Origin: Rhynchopus sp. YZ270_cl-10 | Lineage: Eukaryota > Euglenozoa > Diplonemea > Diplonemida > Diplonemidae | Assembly (NCBI GenBank): GCA_964035575.1 | Contig: OZ037846.1 | Location: 523,501-587,500, forward strand | DNA: 64,000 bases | Direction of reading: 5' to 3' | Part shown: positions 1 to 8,711 of the stretch, piece by piece | Position numbering within the stretch: the stretch's first letter is position 1 | How the letters are laid out: each line of letters begins with the position of its first letter | Translations under genes and position numbers: made by a program | The notes under the pieces: generated by a model | The model's database searches: none | Told to the model about the DNA's origin: nothing | The model's input: only the letters and a program-made list of their open reading frames with translations

Positions 1-152
1 AAAACGCATCTCAGTCAAGCTCATGCAAAAGGGTGGGACGTGGGCGACAATACAAAATGCCTTTTGATACAAGATCTCAACGATTAAGATATTATTTTTC
101 AATCGAAAGATGGAGTTTTTATCCACTCTCTACACAGATCTCAAAGAGAAAT

Positions 153-567
153 ACGGTAAGGGCACGGTAATTTTTTTTCTTGGTAAGCGTCAGAGCACTT
201 CTCAAAAAAAAGTACGCACGCACGCAAAAAAAAATTATGCAGTAAAAAAAATTATGAGTGGTGAAAAAAATTATAGAGGAAAATTACAGTGGGGGAAATA
301 CAGGTACCAAAAATATTTTCCCACCAATTTTTGCCCACAAAAAATCGGGGGAAATTTTTTTTGATTTCGGCTCTCAGGAGTCTGTGTGTGCTGTGATGGG
401 GTCAATTTGCGCTGAAAAATGTACATTTTTTACCTAAAATACATTGTTGAGTTATTGAGGGCCCCCCTTTATAATTTTTTTTTCTGCATAATTTTTTTTC
501 CCTGGAATCTCAAAAAAAAAGTACGCACGCAGACGATTACCAAAAATAAAAATTACCGTGCCCTAAG
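153..567. repeat. Small element with inverted ends (MITE-like)
   Basis: About 35 bp at the left (from GGGCACGGTAATTTTT) recur inverted at the right, ending near TTACCGTGCCCTA. The words AAAAAAGTACGCACGC and AATTATGC also occur near both ends. The interior has no credible reading frame. Assignment as a miniature element rests on the inverted ends only; no target duplication was identified. Confidence 0.4.
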
Positions 568-1189
568 TAAAGTTTCTTCATTTTTTTTTTTTTTATTATT
601 CAAAAATTGCAAAAAACCCTCCTCCTTGAGGAATGATTTGGGCGACCGTACCCAATACTATTTTCTCCTTTTAAAATCTTCGTAGAAATAAAAAAACCCC
701 CCCCCCATTAGGGGGTGCGATGAGGCCGTTTTTTCTGTAACACACCCGAAAAAATCATAAAAAGTGTAAAAAAAAATCAGTCGAAAACACAAAATCACCC
801 CAGGAAACACATTTGGTGGACTATTCCTTACTTTTTGGTGCCTTTTTGGCACTTTTTGGCACTTTCCCCCCCGATTTTTTGACACTTTTTGTCGCATTTT
901 CACCCAATTTCCCCCTTTTCTGAGGGTATTTGATACAGGGCGATTTATCAAAAAATTCAAAAATTTAAAATATTCCAATACAAGAGGAAAAGTGGATTTT
1001 TCCAGTCATATGTGTGCACAGAGTGATTTCCGTGGGGTTTTGGGGCCAAAAGTCCATTTTTCTTTATGTCTTCGCTGAAAATTTTGAATTTTTTTTATAC
1101 ACAAAAACCACATTTTAGCCGGGAGGAGAAAGTGTTGCAAAAGTGTTGCAAGAGGGGTTTTTGACCTGCAGGCACCAAAATCGACCAAA

Positions 1190-1740
1190 AAGTGGTCGCA
1201 AATATGATTTTCCACCCCTCCTGGGGTGGGGAGGGTAACTCCTGAGGGTTTTTGTGACCTCTGTGGACCTTTGGGTGGAGTTTTTTGGGTTCTCAGGTAC
1301 GGAACAAGTCTGGAAACTACTAATGTATAGGTGATTTTTAGCGTTGCACCCGACGAAACACCTCTTGGAGACCCAACCTGGACCCCTAAAAGTCACAAAA
1401 ACCACATAATTCCACCCTGGGACCCCATATGAGGGCGAATGGAGTGTTTTTTTGGTGTTTGGAGGGTTTTCTGGGGGCTCGGGAGAGTATTTTCGAAAGT
1501 GTTGCATTTCGGCCAAGACGTGTTACATTTTTGTTACATGTTTTTCGTGATTTTTTCAGAAAAAATGCATTTTTTTTGGGTAGGAAAGCTCCTGCGGTGA
1601 TCGTCCGGTATTTTACTGGGATATTTTGCTGGTCCCCAGGCGGATTTGCGGCCAGGTACGCCCTTTTTAGTGGGATTTTTGACCTAAATTTCAAAAAAAT
1701 GGGTTTGTTACACTAATTCCTTAAGGATTTCTACTACCGT
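1190..1740. mobile_element. Relic arm of the 14.4-kb palindromic foldback family
   Basis: Positions 1190-1410 resemble the inner arm of the foldback at 14.4-16.7 kb (for example GCAAATATGATT, then a Cys-rich-looking C/G tract and GGACCCCTAAA), and 1410-1740 resemble its outer arm inverted (CCACCCTGGGACCCCA, then GGCGGATTTGCGGCCAGG). The copy is diverged and only one arm is seen. It matters because it shows the inner-outer arm junction without interruption. Upstream (568-1189) I see only low-complexity sequence. Confidence 0.5.
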
Positions 1741-1869
1741 TGCACCCCCTACCCCCCCCCCCCCCCATCCCCTCCCTTTCCTCCCCTTCATGCAGAGTAA
1801 CGCGCCCTTCCTCTCCAACCCCATCTACAAAACTATCAAGCACAATTAAACAGAGCACAAAAAGCACTT

Positions 1870-4341
1870 TCAAAAAAAAAAAAAAACATTTTCAAACCCT
1901 TCATACATTCTGTTATTGCTCTCCTTCTCCTGCTCTGTATTGATGCGGTGCGTGGTAGGTTTAGTCAACCATTTGGCGGTTGCCTTTTTGCTTATTTCTG
2001 CTTCTCTTTGGACCGACTCGTAGAACACCCTGTTTACCAGCATATCTTCTTCCGGCTTATCAAACACCACCTTTTTCACCTTCGCAAGCACACTCACCAG
2101 CTGGCTTTCATCCGCTTTGGTACGCCGTTCATGCCGCATCGTTGTTTCTTGATCATGCAGTCTCAAGGTAAGATTCCTTTGCGATAATGGATCCAATTTT
2201 GGGCCGCGATCCACTAAGGGTAAACTTTTTCGTTTCGGAGGACTTAACAATCTTGTAGAAACCTTCAGTGGAGGCAATGCTGTTGACGCTGTTGAACGCA
2301 ACGCAACAACACGACATCCTTTTGCACTACTCCCACCACCACCACCACCACCACTCTTCACAGGCTGTGTAGACTGTCTTCTTGCGTAGTGACCACGTAA
2401 CACCCTCTCCTCTTGGTGGGTTAAGAGGGCGTCGGAAATGCGAGAGTCATAGTCGCTGTGGAGAACGTCGCGTTGGTCTTCAGTTTTTTCTAAAATGTCG
2501 AGCATCTCAAGGAGGGTGTCTCCAGCGTCGCGGAAGGGCTGTCCGGTCAGTTTTTTGCGTTGTTCTTTGAATTTATCGATTTTGCGGGTATGCATTTCAA
2601 TCTGTTTGTCCTTCTCCCGCAGCGCGGTGTCCCGCTCTTCGCGAAGAGCAGAAAGCTTCTGCGACTTCACCCTCGCCTCCTCAAGCAAGCGTACATCCTC
2701 CTCTTCCGTCTCAATCCTTCCGGTCCGCGATTCCCTGCGGAGCCGAGCGTGCGCTGCATCGACCTGCCGCTCTGCAGCCGTATTCTGTTTGTTCACCATC
2801 AAGGTATGCTCTGCGTGCAGACCCCTTGCGATACGTTCTTCATCTGCAGACAATGTTTCTGGTGGAGATTCGGAAAGAACTGCCTTCAGTGTTGACTCCT
2901 TAGAAGAAAGCTCTGTCTGGATGCGATCTTTTCTTGAAGATGCTGAGTCCGGTTGGGCGTCGATATTGATAAGCTTCTGCCGGAGTGTCCCCACCTCCTC
3001 TGATAAGGCGGCAGCTGCTTCTGCACGGCGTCTTTCAAAATCGGCGTTGGCGCGGAGCTTCGTCTTCACTGCATTGCGCAGCTCCCGCTCCGCAATAATC
3101 TGTTCAGAGTCTCCCTCAGTACGCTTCTTCCCAGAATCGCCCCGTTCTGGATATGGTGGTGGTATGTCACCATCAATATGCGTTTCCTCTGTCTCACCTA
3201 GAGTATTGGAGTCCTTTTTCTCGGACTCTGAAATGGAATCATTTTCAGGCATCTCGTCTGTTTCCTCTTTCGGGGTCTCCTCTGGTGGTGGTGGTGGTGG
3301 TGGTGCCACCTCCTCTGGCGAAGTGCTCTCTGCTGGCGTTTCCGTCTGCTGTGGGTCCTCTGGTGGTGGTGGTGATGGTGGCGGTGCAACCTCCTCTGGC
3401 GAAGTGTCCTCACCAGGTGGCGGTGCTGGCGGTTCGGTCTGCTGTGGTTCTGGGGGTGGTGGTGGTTGCGTCCCCCCCTCACCCTCGTCGTTCGGTGGTG
3501 CGGCAGTATCGGTAGGCCCAGAAGGGGCCTCCCCTGTTGCCGTTCCCTCCTCCGTTGCTTCGGGTGTGGGGATGTCTGTCGCGGGGGGTGGTGATGCTTC
3601 CTCTGCAGTCTCTGCCTCTGTGACAGACGGCTCTGTTGGTGGAGCGGTCTCCTGCGTTTCCTTCGTCTCCTGTGTCTCTTGTGTGTTCTGCGTCTCCTGC
3701 GTCGCTGCCACCTCAGCATCGGGTGGTGTCTCCTTCTCGTCCTCTGCAGGGGGCTCCGGCTCTGGTGGGGTTTCCTCTCCACCTTGAGCAGTGTCCTCTG
3801 CAGGCGGCGTAGCTGCCGTGTTGTCCAGCGCTGTTGTCTCTGCTGGCGTTTCATCTGATTGCTTTGTCTCCTCAGGTGGTGGCGGTGGTGGTGCCACTTC
3901 CTCTGGTGAAGTGTCCTCACCAGGTGTGCTCTCTGCTGGAGTTTCCGTCTGCTGTGGGTCCTCTGGTGGCGGTGGTGGTGGTGGTGGTGCAACCTCCTCT
4001 GGTGAAGTGTCCTCACCAGGTGTGCTTTCTGCTGGCGTTTCCGTCGACTGTGGCTCCTCTGATGGTGGCGGCTGTGTCTCTTCGACAGCTCCCTCTTCTT
4101 CAGGTACTGTTTCGGCCACGGCTGTTTCCTCAGGAGGTGGTGCCTCCGCTTCCGTTTCCGCTTCCGGTGCCTTTTCAGCATCAGCCTGCGTTGTGTGTTC
4201 CTGCCCTGCCTCCTGCGGTGTCTCCTGCGCCTCGCCTCCAGTCTCCTCCGTTACTGTCTCCCCCTCTGCAGGTGTGTCGCCTGCAGGCGCTACGTCTTCC
4301 TGCGTGCAGACCTGCTCTTTCCCCTCATCCTCATCTTCCAT
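1870..4341 (-). CDS. Acidic Pro/Glu-rich coiled-coil protein of unknown function
   Basis: An 823-residue frame starting at ATG 4341. Residues 1 to about 400 are acidic and rich in Pro, Thr and Glu, with several near-repeats of a block that ends in SPEEVAPPPPPP and of ETPAEST. Residues of about 415-640 are highly charged with heptad-like spacing and should form a coiled coil; a run of eight Gly follows near 645. The C-terminal part holds LTLRLHDQET and LVNRVFYESVQ, which resemble short helical repeats I recall from flagellate cytoskeletal proteins, a weak family hint. There is no signal peptide or membrane segment, so an intracellular structural role is inferred. The last residues run into a poly-T tract (VFFFF), so the exact end is less certain. 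Long antisense frames over the Pro-rich part reflect composition only. Confidence 0.72.
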   Translation of the reverse strand: MEDEDEGKEQVCTQEDVAPAGDTPAEGETVTEETGGEAQETPQEAGQEHTTQADAEKAPEAETEAEAPPPEETAVAETVPEEEGAVEETQPPPSEEPQSTETPAESTPGEDTSPEEVAPPPPPPPPEDPQQTETPAESTPGEDTSPEEVAPPPPPPEETKQSDETPAETTALDNTAATPPAEDTAQGGEETPPEPEPPAEDEKETPPDAEVAATQETQNTQETQETKETQETAPPTEPSVTEAETAEEASPPPATDIPTPEATEEGTATGEAPSGPTDTAAPPNDEGEGGTQPPPPPEPQQTEPPAPPPGEDTSPEEVAPPPSPPPPEDPQQTETPAESTSPEEVAPPPPPPPEETPKEETDEMPENDSISESEKKDSNTLGETEETHIDGDIPPPYPERGDSGKKRTEGDSEQIIAERELRNAVKTKLRANADFERRRAEAAAALSEEVGTLRQKLINIDAQPDSASSRKDRIQTELSSKESTLKAVLSESPPETLSADEERIARGLHAEHTLMVNKQNTAAERQVDAAHARLRRESRTGRIETEEEDVRLLEEARVKSQKLSALREERDTALREKDKQIEMHTRKIDKFKEQRKKLTGQPFRDAGDTLLEMLDILEKTEDQRDVLHSDYDSRISDALLTHQEERVLRGHYARRQSTQPVKSGGGGGGGSSAKGCRVVALRSTASTALPPLKVSTRLLSPPKRKSLPLVDRGPKLDPLSQRNLTLRLHDQETTMRHERRTKADESQLVSVLAKVKKVVFDKPEEDMLVNRVFYESVQREAEISKKATAKWLTKPTTHRINTEQEKESNNRMYEGFENVFFFF

Positions 4342-5017
4342 TGTGCAAAGGGTACGGGGTGGGCAGGAGGGTGGGCGGTGGTCCTGCTATGGGGAGGTGT
4401 ACTGCAATAGGAAGGGTGACCCAGTTGTCGTTTTGTCCTTTGTCTATTTAAATAAAAGGGAAAACGATAAGTCACCACGTTGTCATTAGTCGTTGGCCGT
4501 CGTGCATGAAGCGCAACGTCCGTAGTGCCCAGTAGACCTCCAGCGGAAGGAACGGTTCCCTTACTCTACGTTGAGCCTCCGTGGCGAAGAAGTGGATCTC
4601 CGTGGAAGCGGTAGTGTGTGTCATGTCCGCGGATGGAGGGAGGGGAAGGAGGGGGGGAGTGGGTGTGGTAGGGGAAAGGGGAAAGGGAAAAGGGGGAGGT
4701 GTGTCAGTGTTGTTGTTCGGAGGTGTCGGGGGGAAGAGAGATGTGGTTCCTTCCCATCGTAGTGTCCGATAAAGCGAAGTGTGGCAAAGAAAAGAAATGT
4801 TGTCAAGAAAAGTGATGACCCAATCCGTTCGTGTGGGTCAGCTTCTCAAACAGAAATAAGCAGGCAAAGCACACTCATATGTGAGTGTGTGCCTGTACGT
4901 TGTGGAATATAAAAAAGTGGAATGTAACAAAAAGAAGGCAAAACAATAACACAAAAAAAGAGATCACATAAAAAAAGGTGGTCACGCGGAGTGGCGTAAC
5001 CTCTGCTGCCTGAATGC
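4342..5017. other. Spacer with G-rich purine tracts
   Basis: The interval between the protease stop and the acidic-protein start holds a GGGAAAGG-type purine-rich stretch near 4630-4710 and an A-rich stretch near 4910-4980. No gene, RNA or repeat with ends is visible. In the minus-strand sense it should hold the 3' end of the protease transcript and the 5' flank of the acidic-protein gene. Confidence 0.5.
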
Positions 5018-6004
5018 TCAGACAATCGAGGTCACAGGGGACTCGTTCAGGCCGCACTCGTTCGAGCCGTAGGACACACGGATGTATCCAGACTCTCCCC
5101 AGGTGGTTCCCCAGGAGTTCTTGATGATCCAGTAGTCAGCGCCGTATCCGACAATGAGCACTCCGTGGTCAAGCTGGCATCCGAAGATTCCACAGCAGGT
5201 CGTCAGCACTCCGCCCGAGTACGACTGCCACTTCTGCGCGTCCACGGCGATGGAGAGGGGTCCTCCGGTCGACACGAAGGTCTTCATCTGTGCCTCGGTG
5301 TGGGTGATGTCCTTGTACGACGAGATCGTGGCCCCAACAGGCTTCCCAGTCAGAGACTCGCAGGTGTGGCGGATCCCGGTCCCCGACTTGTAGGGGTACG
5401 AGTCCTCAGTCACAATGTCTCCGTTGTGGTTCGAGATCAGCCACTTCAGGGCGTTGTCCATCAGACCGCCGTTGCAGCCCTGGTCGACCTTGTCGCACGA
5501 CACAAGCTCCTGCTCCGACACAGAGGTCAGGGTCTTCCCCGACAGCTGCCACTGGCCCTCAATGCCTCCCGTCGTGGAGAACGCCCAGCACGATCCGCAC
5601 TGTGCCTGGTTCTTCACGTGGGTCACGGCACCAGCCGACCTCCAGTCCTTCGAGTCGGCGGCGGCAGCCACCTGCTCCTCAGTGAACATGGCAGGGGGCG
5701 ACTGCTTCTTCTCCACCTTCATGTTGTGGTACGACTTGAACTCAGCAGCAGACATGTCGGAGAACACGTTCATCCCGAACTGGGCTCCCTTGGTCTGCTC
5801 CTTCTCGAAACGCGACGCCTTCAGCATGTTGGCGGTGAAGATCCCGTAGCGGCGCTGCTCCTCCGCGATGCTCGAGTACTGCTTCCCGTGGTCGTTCTTG
5901 AAGGTGTTCCACAGTAGCTGCGAGTTCGCACGCACGTACTGCTCAGAGTAGCCGTGTGCCTGGCTCGCCAGGAGGGCACACACAATAAGGGACAGGGTGC
6001 GCAT
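5018..6004 (-). CDS. Cathepsin L-like cysteine protease (papain family C1A)
   Basis: 328 residues, the usual length of a prepro-cathepsin L without a C-terminal extension. Residues 1-18 (MRTLSLIVCALLASQAHG) form a signal peptide, so the enzyme should enter the secretory pathway and act in lysosome-like vacuoles or outside the cell. The propeptide (about 19-115) shows an ERFNIN-like helix (EEQRRYGIFTANM) and FGMNVFSDMS. The mature enzyme begins near KDWRSAGAV. Catalytic residues are all present: oxyanion-hole Gln133, Cys139 in CGSCWAF, His280 in LDHGVLIVGYG and Asn296 in IIKNSWGTTWG. CNGG and paired cysteines are kept. The start at 6004 is chosen because it directly precedes the signal peptide; the open frame continues upstream through unrelated flank. 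Its 5' flank recurs upstream of all four cyclase-like genes. Confidence 0.95.
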   Translation of the reverse strand: MRTLSLIVCALLASQAHGYSEQYVRANSQLLWNTFKNDHGKQYSSIAEEQRRYGIFTANMLKASRFEKEQTKGAQFGMNVFSDMSAAEFKSYHNMKVEKKQSPPAMFTEEQVAAAADSKDWRSAGAVTHVKNQAQCGSCWAFSTTGGIEGQWQLSGKTLTSVSEQELVSCDKVDQGCNGGLMDNALKWLISNHNGDIVTEDSYPYKSGTGIRHTCESLTGKPVGATISSYKDITHTEAQMKTFVSTGGPLSIAVDAQKWQSYSGGVLTTCCGIFGCQLDHGVLIVGYGADYWIIKNSWGTTWGESGYIRVSYGSNECGLNESPVTSIV

Positions 6005-6070
6005 TTTAGTGGATATTACTGTTTTGGTGATGGTGTGGGGGAGTAAATAGTGTGTGGAGCAGGGGACGAG
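6005..6070 (-). promoter_or_regulatory. 5' flank/leader of the cathepsin gene
   Basis: The 65 bp before the ATG include CACCATCACCAAAACA and TATTTACTCC in the minus sense. The same block, with the ATG and first codons, is found at 8375-8445, 10613-10660, 13689-13750 and 23391-23455 before the cyclase-like genes. Its repeated retention suggests promoter or leader function; no experimental signal can be read from sequence. Confidence 0.5.
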
Positions 6071-6110
6071 TGCATCGTCTTCACATTCCAACTTACAGAA
6101 CACAGCACAG

Positions 6111-6474
6111 TTTTTCCTCCACCGTACCATTATCACGTCACAAAGGGTATGTGGTACATTGGCTGGACGCGACACTGTACACCTGTTGCTTGGTGTTGAA
6201 TAACGTCGCCTTTGTGCTGCAGAAACACAGAAATCCAGAGACTGATGCAGAGATGTGTCACAACGACGTCGTGCACTCTCGTTGGGTAAGAACACCACAT
6301 TCTCATCTCGTTCATCACTCGATAAATGACGGTGGGCTTTACATTTCGTGGAATCATGAATTCGACACAGATTGGTACTAAACTGGACCAAACATTTCCC
6401 AAACACAGTTATCAAGAAAGGTCTGTTGAACGTGAAGCAAGTGCCAGATGTAAATCTGAGCAAACACAACAGTG
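6111..6474 (-). repeat. 3' flank unit of cyclase-like copy 1
   Basis: About 350 bp nearly identical to 11395-11784, which follows copy 3. Both contain the same open frame beginning MGNV(W/R)SSLVPICVEF on the minus strand, but other frames stay open as well, and no family is recognised. It is best read as duplicated 3' flank, not as a gene. Confidence 0.6.
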
Positions 6475-8208
6475 CTACTTCACGGAACACATCTGAGGGC
6501 AACACACAACACTGCACGTCCCAGAAGGAACTGCGTTTGCTGGTGTGCCAACCCCTCCCGCAGCTGTCCATGCCATAGCAACGTCAAGGTCAGACTGCTC
6601 ACCACGTAGGTACCCACGCACGGCAATGTTGTACTCCTCCCAATGCTTCTTCCCACCTATCATGTACATCCACTCGTCAGCTGAAACTGCTGTGTCCTCT
6701 TCTTTCGCAATCAGTTCCGCCACAACCTGTGCCTCACAGCCAGAAGCAACCTCCACCTTGCACGGAAGCAGACGCAGCTGGTGTTCGCACTCAGCATCGC
6801 TGAAGCACATCCTGTTGCACACCACATCACACCCCAGCATACGCCCCACACGTTCCAGCCCGTTCACATCACGCACAAGCTCCCCCACCATGCTGAACCG
6901 ACGCATCACCTCGCAACCCATGTCACCACGCAGCACCTTCCCAGTCGCAACACCAGCATTCACCTTCTCACAAAAGCTGCTCGCACCCTTCAGAAGCAGG
7001 CTTGCTGCATGCAGTGCAGATGTGGCATGTGTCGCACACTGCTTCGAGGCGTTGAACGAACAGTGGATCCTGTCCCCGATGAACACGTCCACCATCCCAC
7101 GTCTTGTCTCTGTTGCCTGCAGGGTCTTCAGGAGGAGAGTGGTGAAGAAGGAGGAGTAGGTCGCACTGTCCTTCTCCAGCAAATGCAAGGTGTCCTTCAC
7201 GTTCAGTGTCAGCAGGGTTGTCTTGACCGAGGACAGACCCAGTGGCAGGCACACTGGCAAGTTTGATACTCTCGAATGATAGGACTCTGTGGATGTACCC
7301 GAACACTCTACCACGTCGCCGTCTTCACTATCTGCCTGCATCGTCTTGCCCACCTCATCCTGAAACGGCAGACACGTCTTCGGGAGGTACGCTTTGTACA
7401 TGCGCAGGTTCTTCTCCAGTCTCCACAGGGCAGCAGTCATCCCCTCAGGCAGGTCACCCCCATGCACGTCCAGCATCTCCGCCACCTGCTCCACGTCGTA
7501 CCCCGCAAGAAGCGACGCAATCTCCTGCACAACGCTGATCGTGCGCCTCATTGACTCCTGCTCCTTCAGCACATTGTGCGCAAACCTGCGTGTTACCAAG
7601 AAGTCCACCACGAAGACAGCAAGAGTGGAAAGGGAGCCAAATACGGAAAACGATGTCGCGCAGGGAAGGAACTCGCAGTCTGCTTTTTCTATAACCGCCG
7701 CTCTCCTGCTGTGCGCACCTTCGTACGGTGGCAACCCAGGGATGTCAAACAAGCCAAACCTGAAGGATTCCTCACATGCCATCAGGAGAAGCCACACCAC
7801 TGTCGCACCCACGAAACCTGCACTGCATCGTTCTGGCACTTGCATCACAAGCAACATGTCCACAACCAGGATCAGAATTGGCCAGGCAAAGTAATCATAC
7901 GTGCGTGCGTGCCAGTCCCACAAGCAGATTCCAATGCCAACGAGGTACATGATGCCCACCACAAACGTGGTGTGCAGTTGCTGCTTGCAGAGCACCTTAA
8001 CAATGCCAACAAACCCAGCTGTGACGATGGAGCAGGACCCGAGCATGTTAACAATCCGGTGTTGCATTCTCTTCTCCTTAAAAAATGCCGAAGCAACCAA
8101 AGTCGCCACAGCTGCATACACACAGAACGCAAACATGATGGTGCGCATCTTCGCCTCGACAGCACTGAGAGACCCGTCAATGGTCAGTGCGCTGTTCAGG
8201 CACCGCAT
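6475..8208 (-). CDS. Multi-pass membrane protein with degenerate class III cyclase domain, copy 1
   Basis: 577 residues from ATG 8208 (MRCLNSALTIDG), the first ATG shared by all four copies; an in-frame TAG lies just upstream. Six hydrophobic segments (about 23-43, 53-73, 80-98, 106-124, 128-146, 188-206) form a membrane sensor. Residues 207-282 hold a helical linker (RTISVVQEIASLLAGYDVEQ) ending in the YKAYLPKTCLPF motif seen in protist cyclase receptors. A variable acidic linker (283-318) leads to a class III nucleotide cyclase fold (about 322-500) with VDVFIGDR and RFSMVGELV. The first metal Asp is Asn336; Asp379 is kept; the catalytic Asn-x3-Arg pair reads Arg446 and Gly450. Cyclase activity is therefore unlikely; a regulatory or dimer-partner role is inferred. 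Downstream neighbour is the cathepsin gene. Confidence 0.85.
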   Translation of the reverse strand: MRCLNSALTIDGSLSAVEAKMRTIMFAFCVYAAVATLVASAFFKEKRMQHRIVNMLGSCSIVTAGFVGIVKVLCKQQLHTTFVVGIMYLVGIGICLWDWHARTYDYFAWPILILVVDMLLVMQVPERCSAGFVGATVVWLLLMACEESFRFGLFDIPGLPPYEGAHSRRAAVIEKADCEFLPCATSFSVFGSLSTLAVFVVDFLVTRRFAHNVLKEQESMRRTISVVQEIASLLAGYDVEQVAEMLDVHGGDLPEGMTAALWRLEKNLRMYKAYLPKTCLPFQDEVGKTMQADSEDGDVVECSGTSTESYHSRVSNLPVCLPLGLSSVKTTLLTLNVKDTLHLLEKDSATYSSFFTTLLLKTLQATETRRGMVDVFIGDRIHCSFNASKQCATHATSALHAASLLLKGASSFCEKVNAGVATGKVLRGDMGCEVMRRFSMVGELVRDVNGLERVGRMLGCDVVCNRMCFSDAECEHQLRLLPCKVEVASGCEAQVVAELIAKEEDTAVSADEWMYMIGGKKHWEEYNIAVRGYLRGEQSDLDVAMAWTAAGGVGTPANAVPSGTCSVVCCPQMCSVK

Positions 8209-8374
8209 CGTTGGGCTTTTGATCCTCACAAACCTTTGCTATGTGTGGAGCAGGGGTGTGTGATGTGTGTTGTGTGCACTGGTGGGTGGTGTGGGTACAG
8301 TGTTGGGAGATAGATGTGACCACCACAATCGGGGTACTTTGCACAGAACTTAATCTCACACGGGACAGGGTTCG

Positions 8375-8445
8375 CATTTTAGTGAACACGATTGTTTTGG
8401 TGATGGTGTGTCGGAGTAAATAGTGTGCGGAGCAGGGGACGTCAG
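8375..8445 (-). promoter_or_regulatory. Cathepsin-type leader with upstream ATG, before cyclase-like copy 1
   Basis: Matches the cathepsin 5' flank and then reads MRTLS before diverging to RVRLSSVQSTPI. In this copy the upstream frame from 8377 runs through the cyclase ATG to 8177, because a stop present in copies 2 and 3 is lost. Confidence 0.6.
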
Positions 8446-8584
8446 GTGGGATCAAGACGTACTCTCTGACGTGCGTGCATCGCGGAGACTAAAGGGAGTA
8501 TGGCGAGGATAATAGTACAATTTCTCCCCCTTTTTTTGTGCAAAATGTGTGAAAACAGTGAGACTCGCCGTGTGCCATGTGTTC

Positions 8585-8642
8585 ATAGGCGTCGTCCTTC
8601 GCGTCCACCTCGGCCTTCTTCTCCATAAGTGTCGTGGATTGA
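8585..8642 (-). pseudogene. Fragment of the ankyrin-repeat gene
   Basis: About 55 bp match the ankyrin gene near 24125-24187. In its frame it reads LMEKKAEVDAKDDA, against LLIERKADVDAKDDA in the intact gene. Both flanks differ from the gene, so this is a scrap carried in a duplicated segment. Confidence 0.65.
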
Positions 8643-8711
8643 AAAACGTTGCCTTTCTGCTATTGAACATGAAGCAAGCGCCAGATGTAAATCTGAGCAA
8701 ACACAACAGTG

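Noticed and set aside
2495-3787. A 430-codon Ser/Gly-rich frame on the plus strand.
   Set aside because: It mirrors the repetitive Pro/Glu-rich part of the minus-strand gene and has no independent sign of coding.
6133-6402. A conserved 89-codon frame behind cyclase-like copies 1 and 3.
   Set aside because: The whole flank is duplicated and other frames are equally open, so conservation does not show coding.
8208-8229. An earlier GTG start for cyclase-like copies 1 and 3.
   Set aside because: GTG starts are not usual in nuclear genes and copies 2 and 4 have no start at that codon; the shared ATG is better supported.
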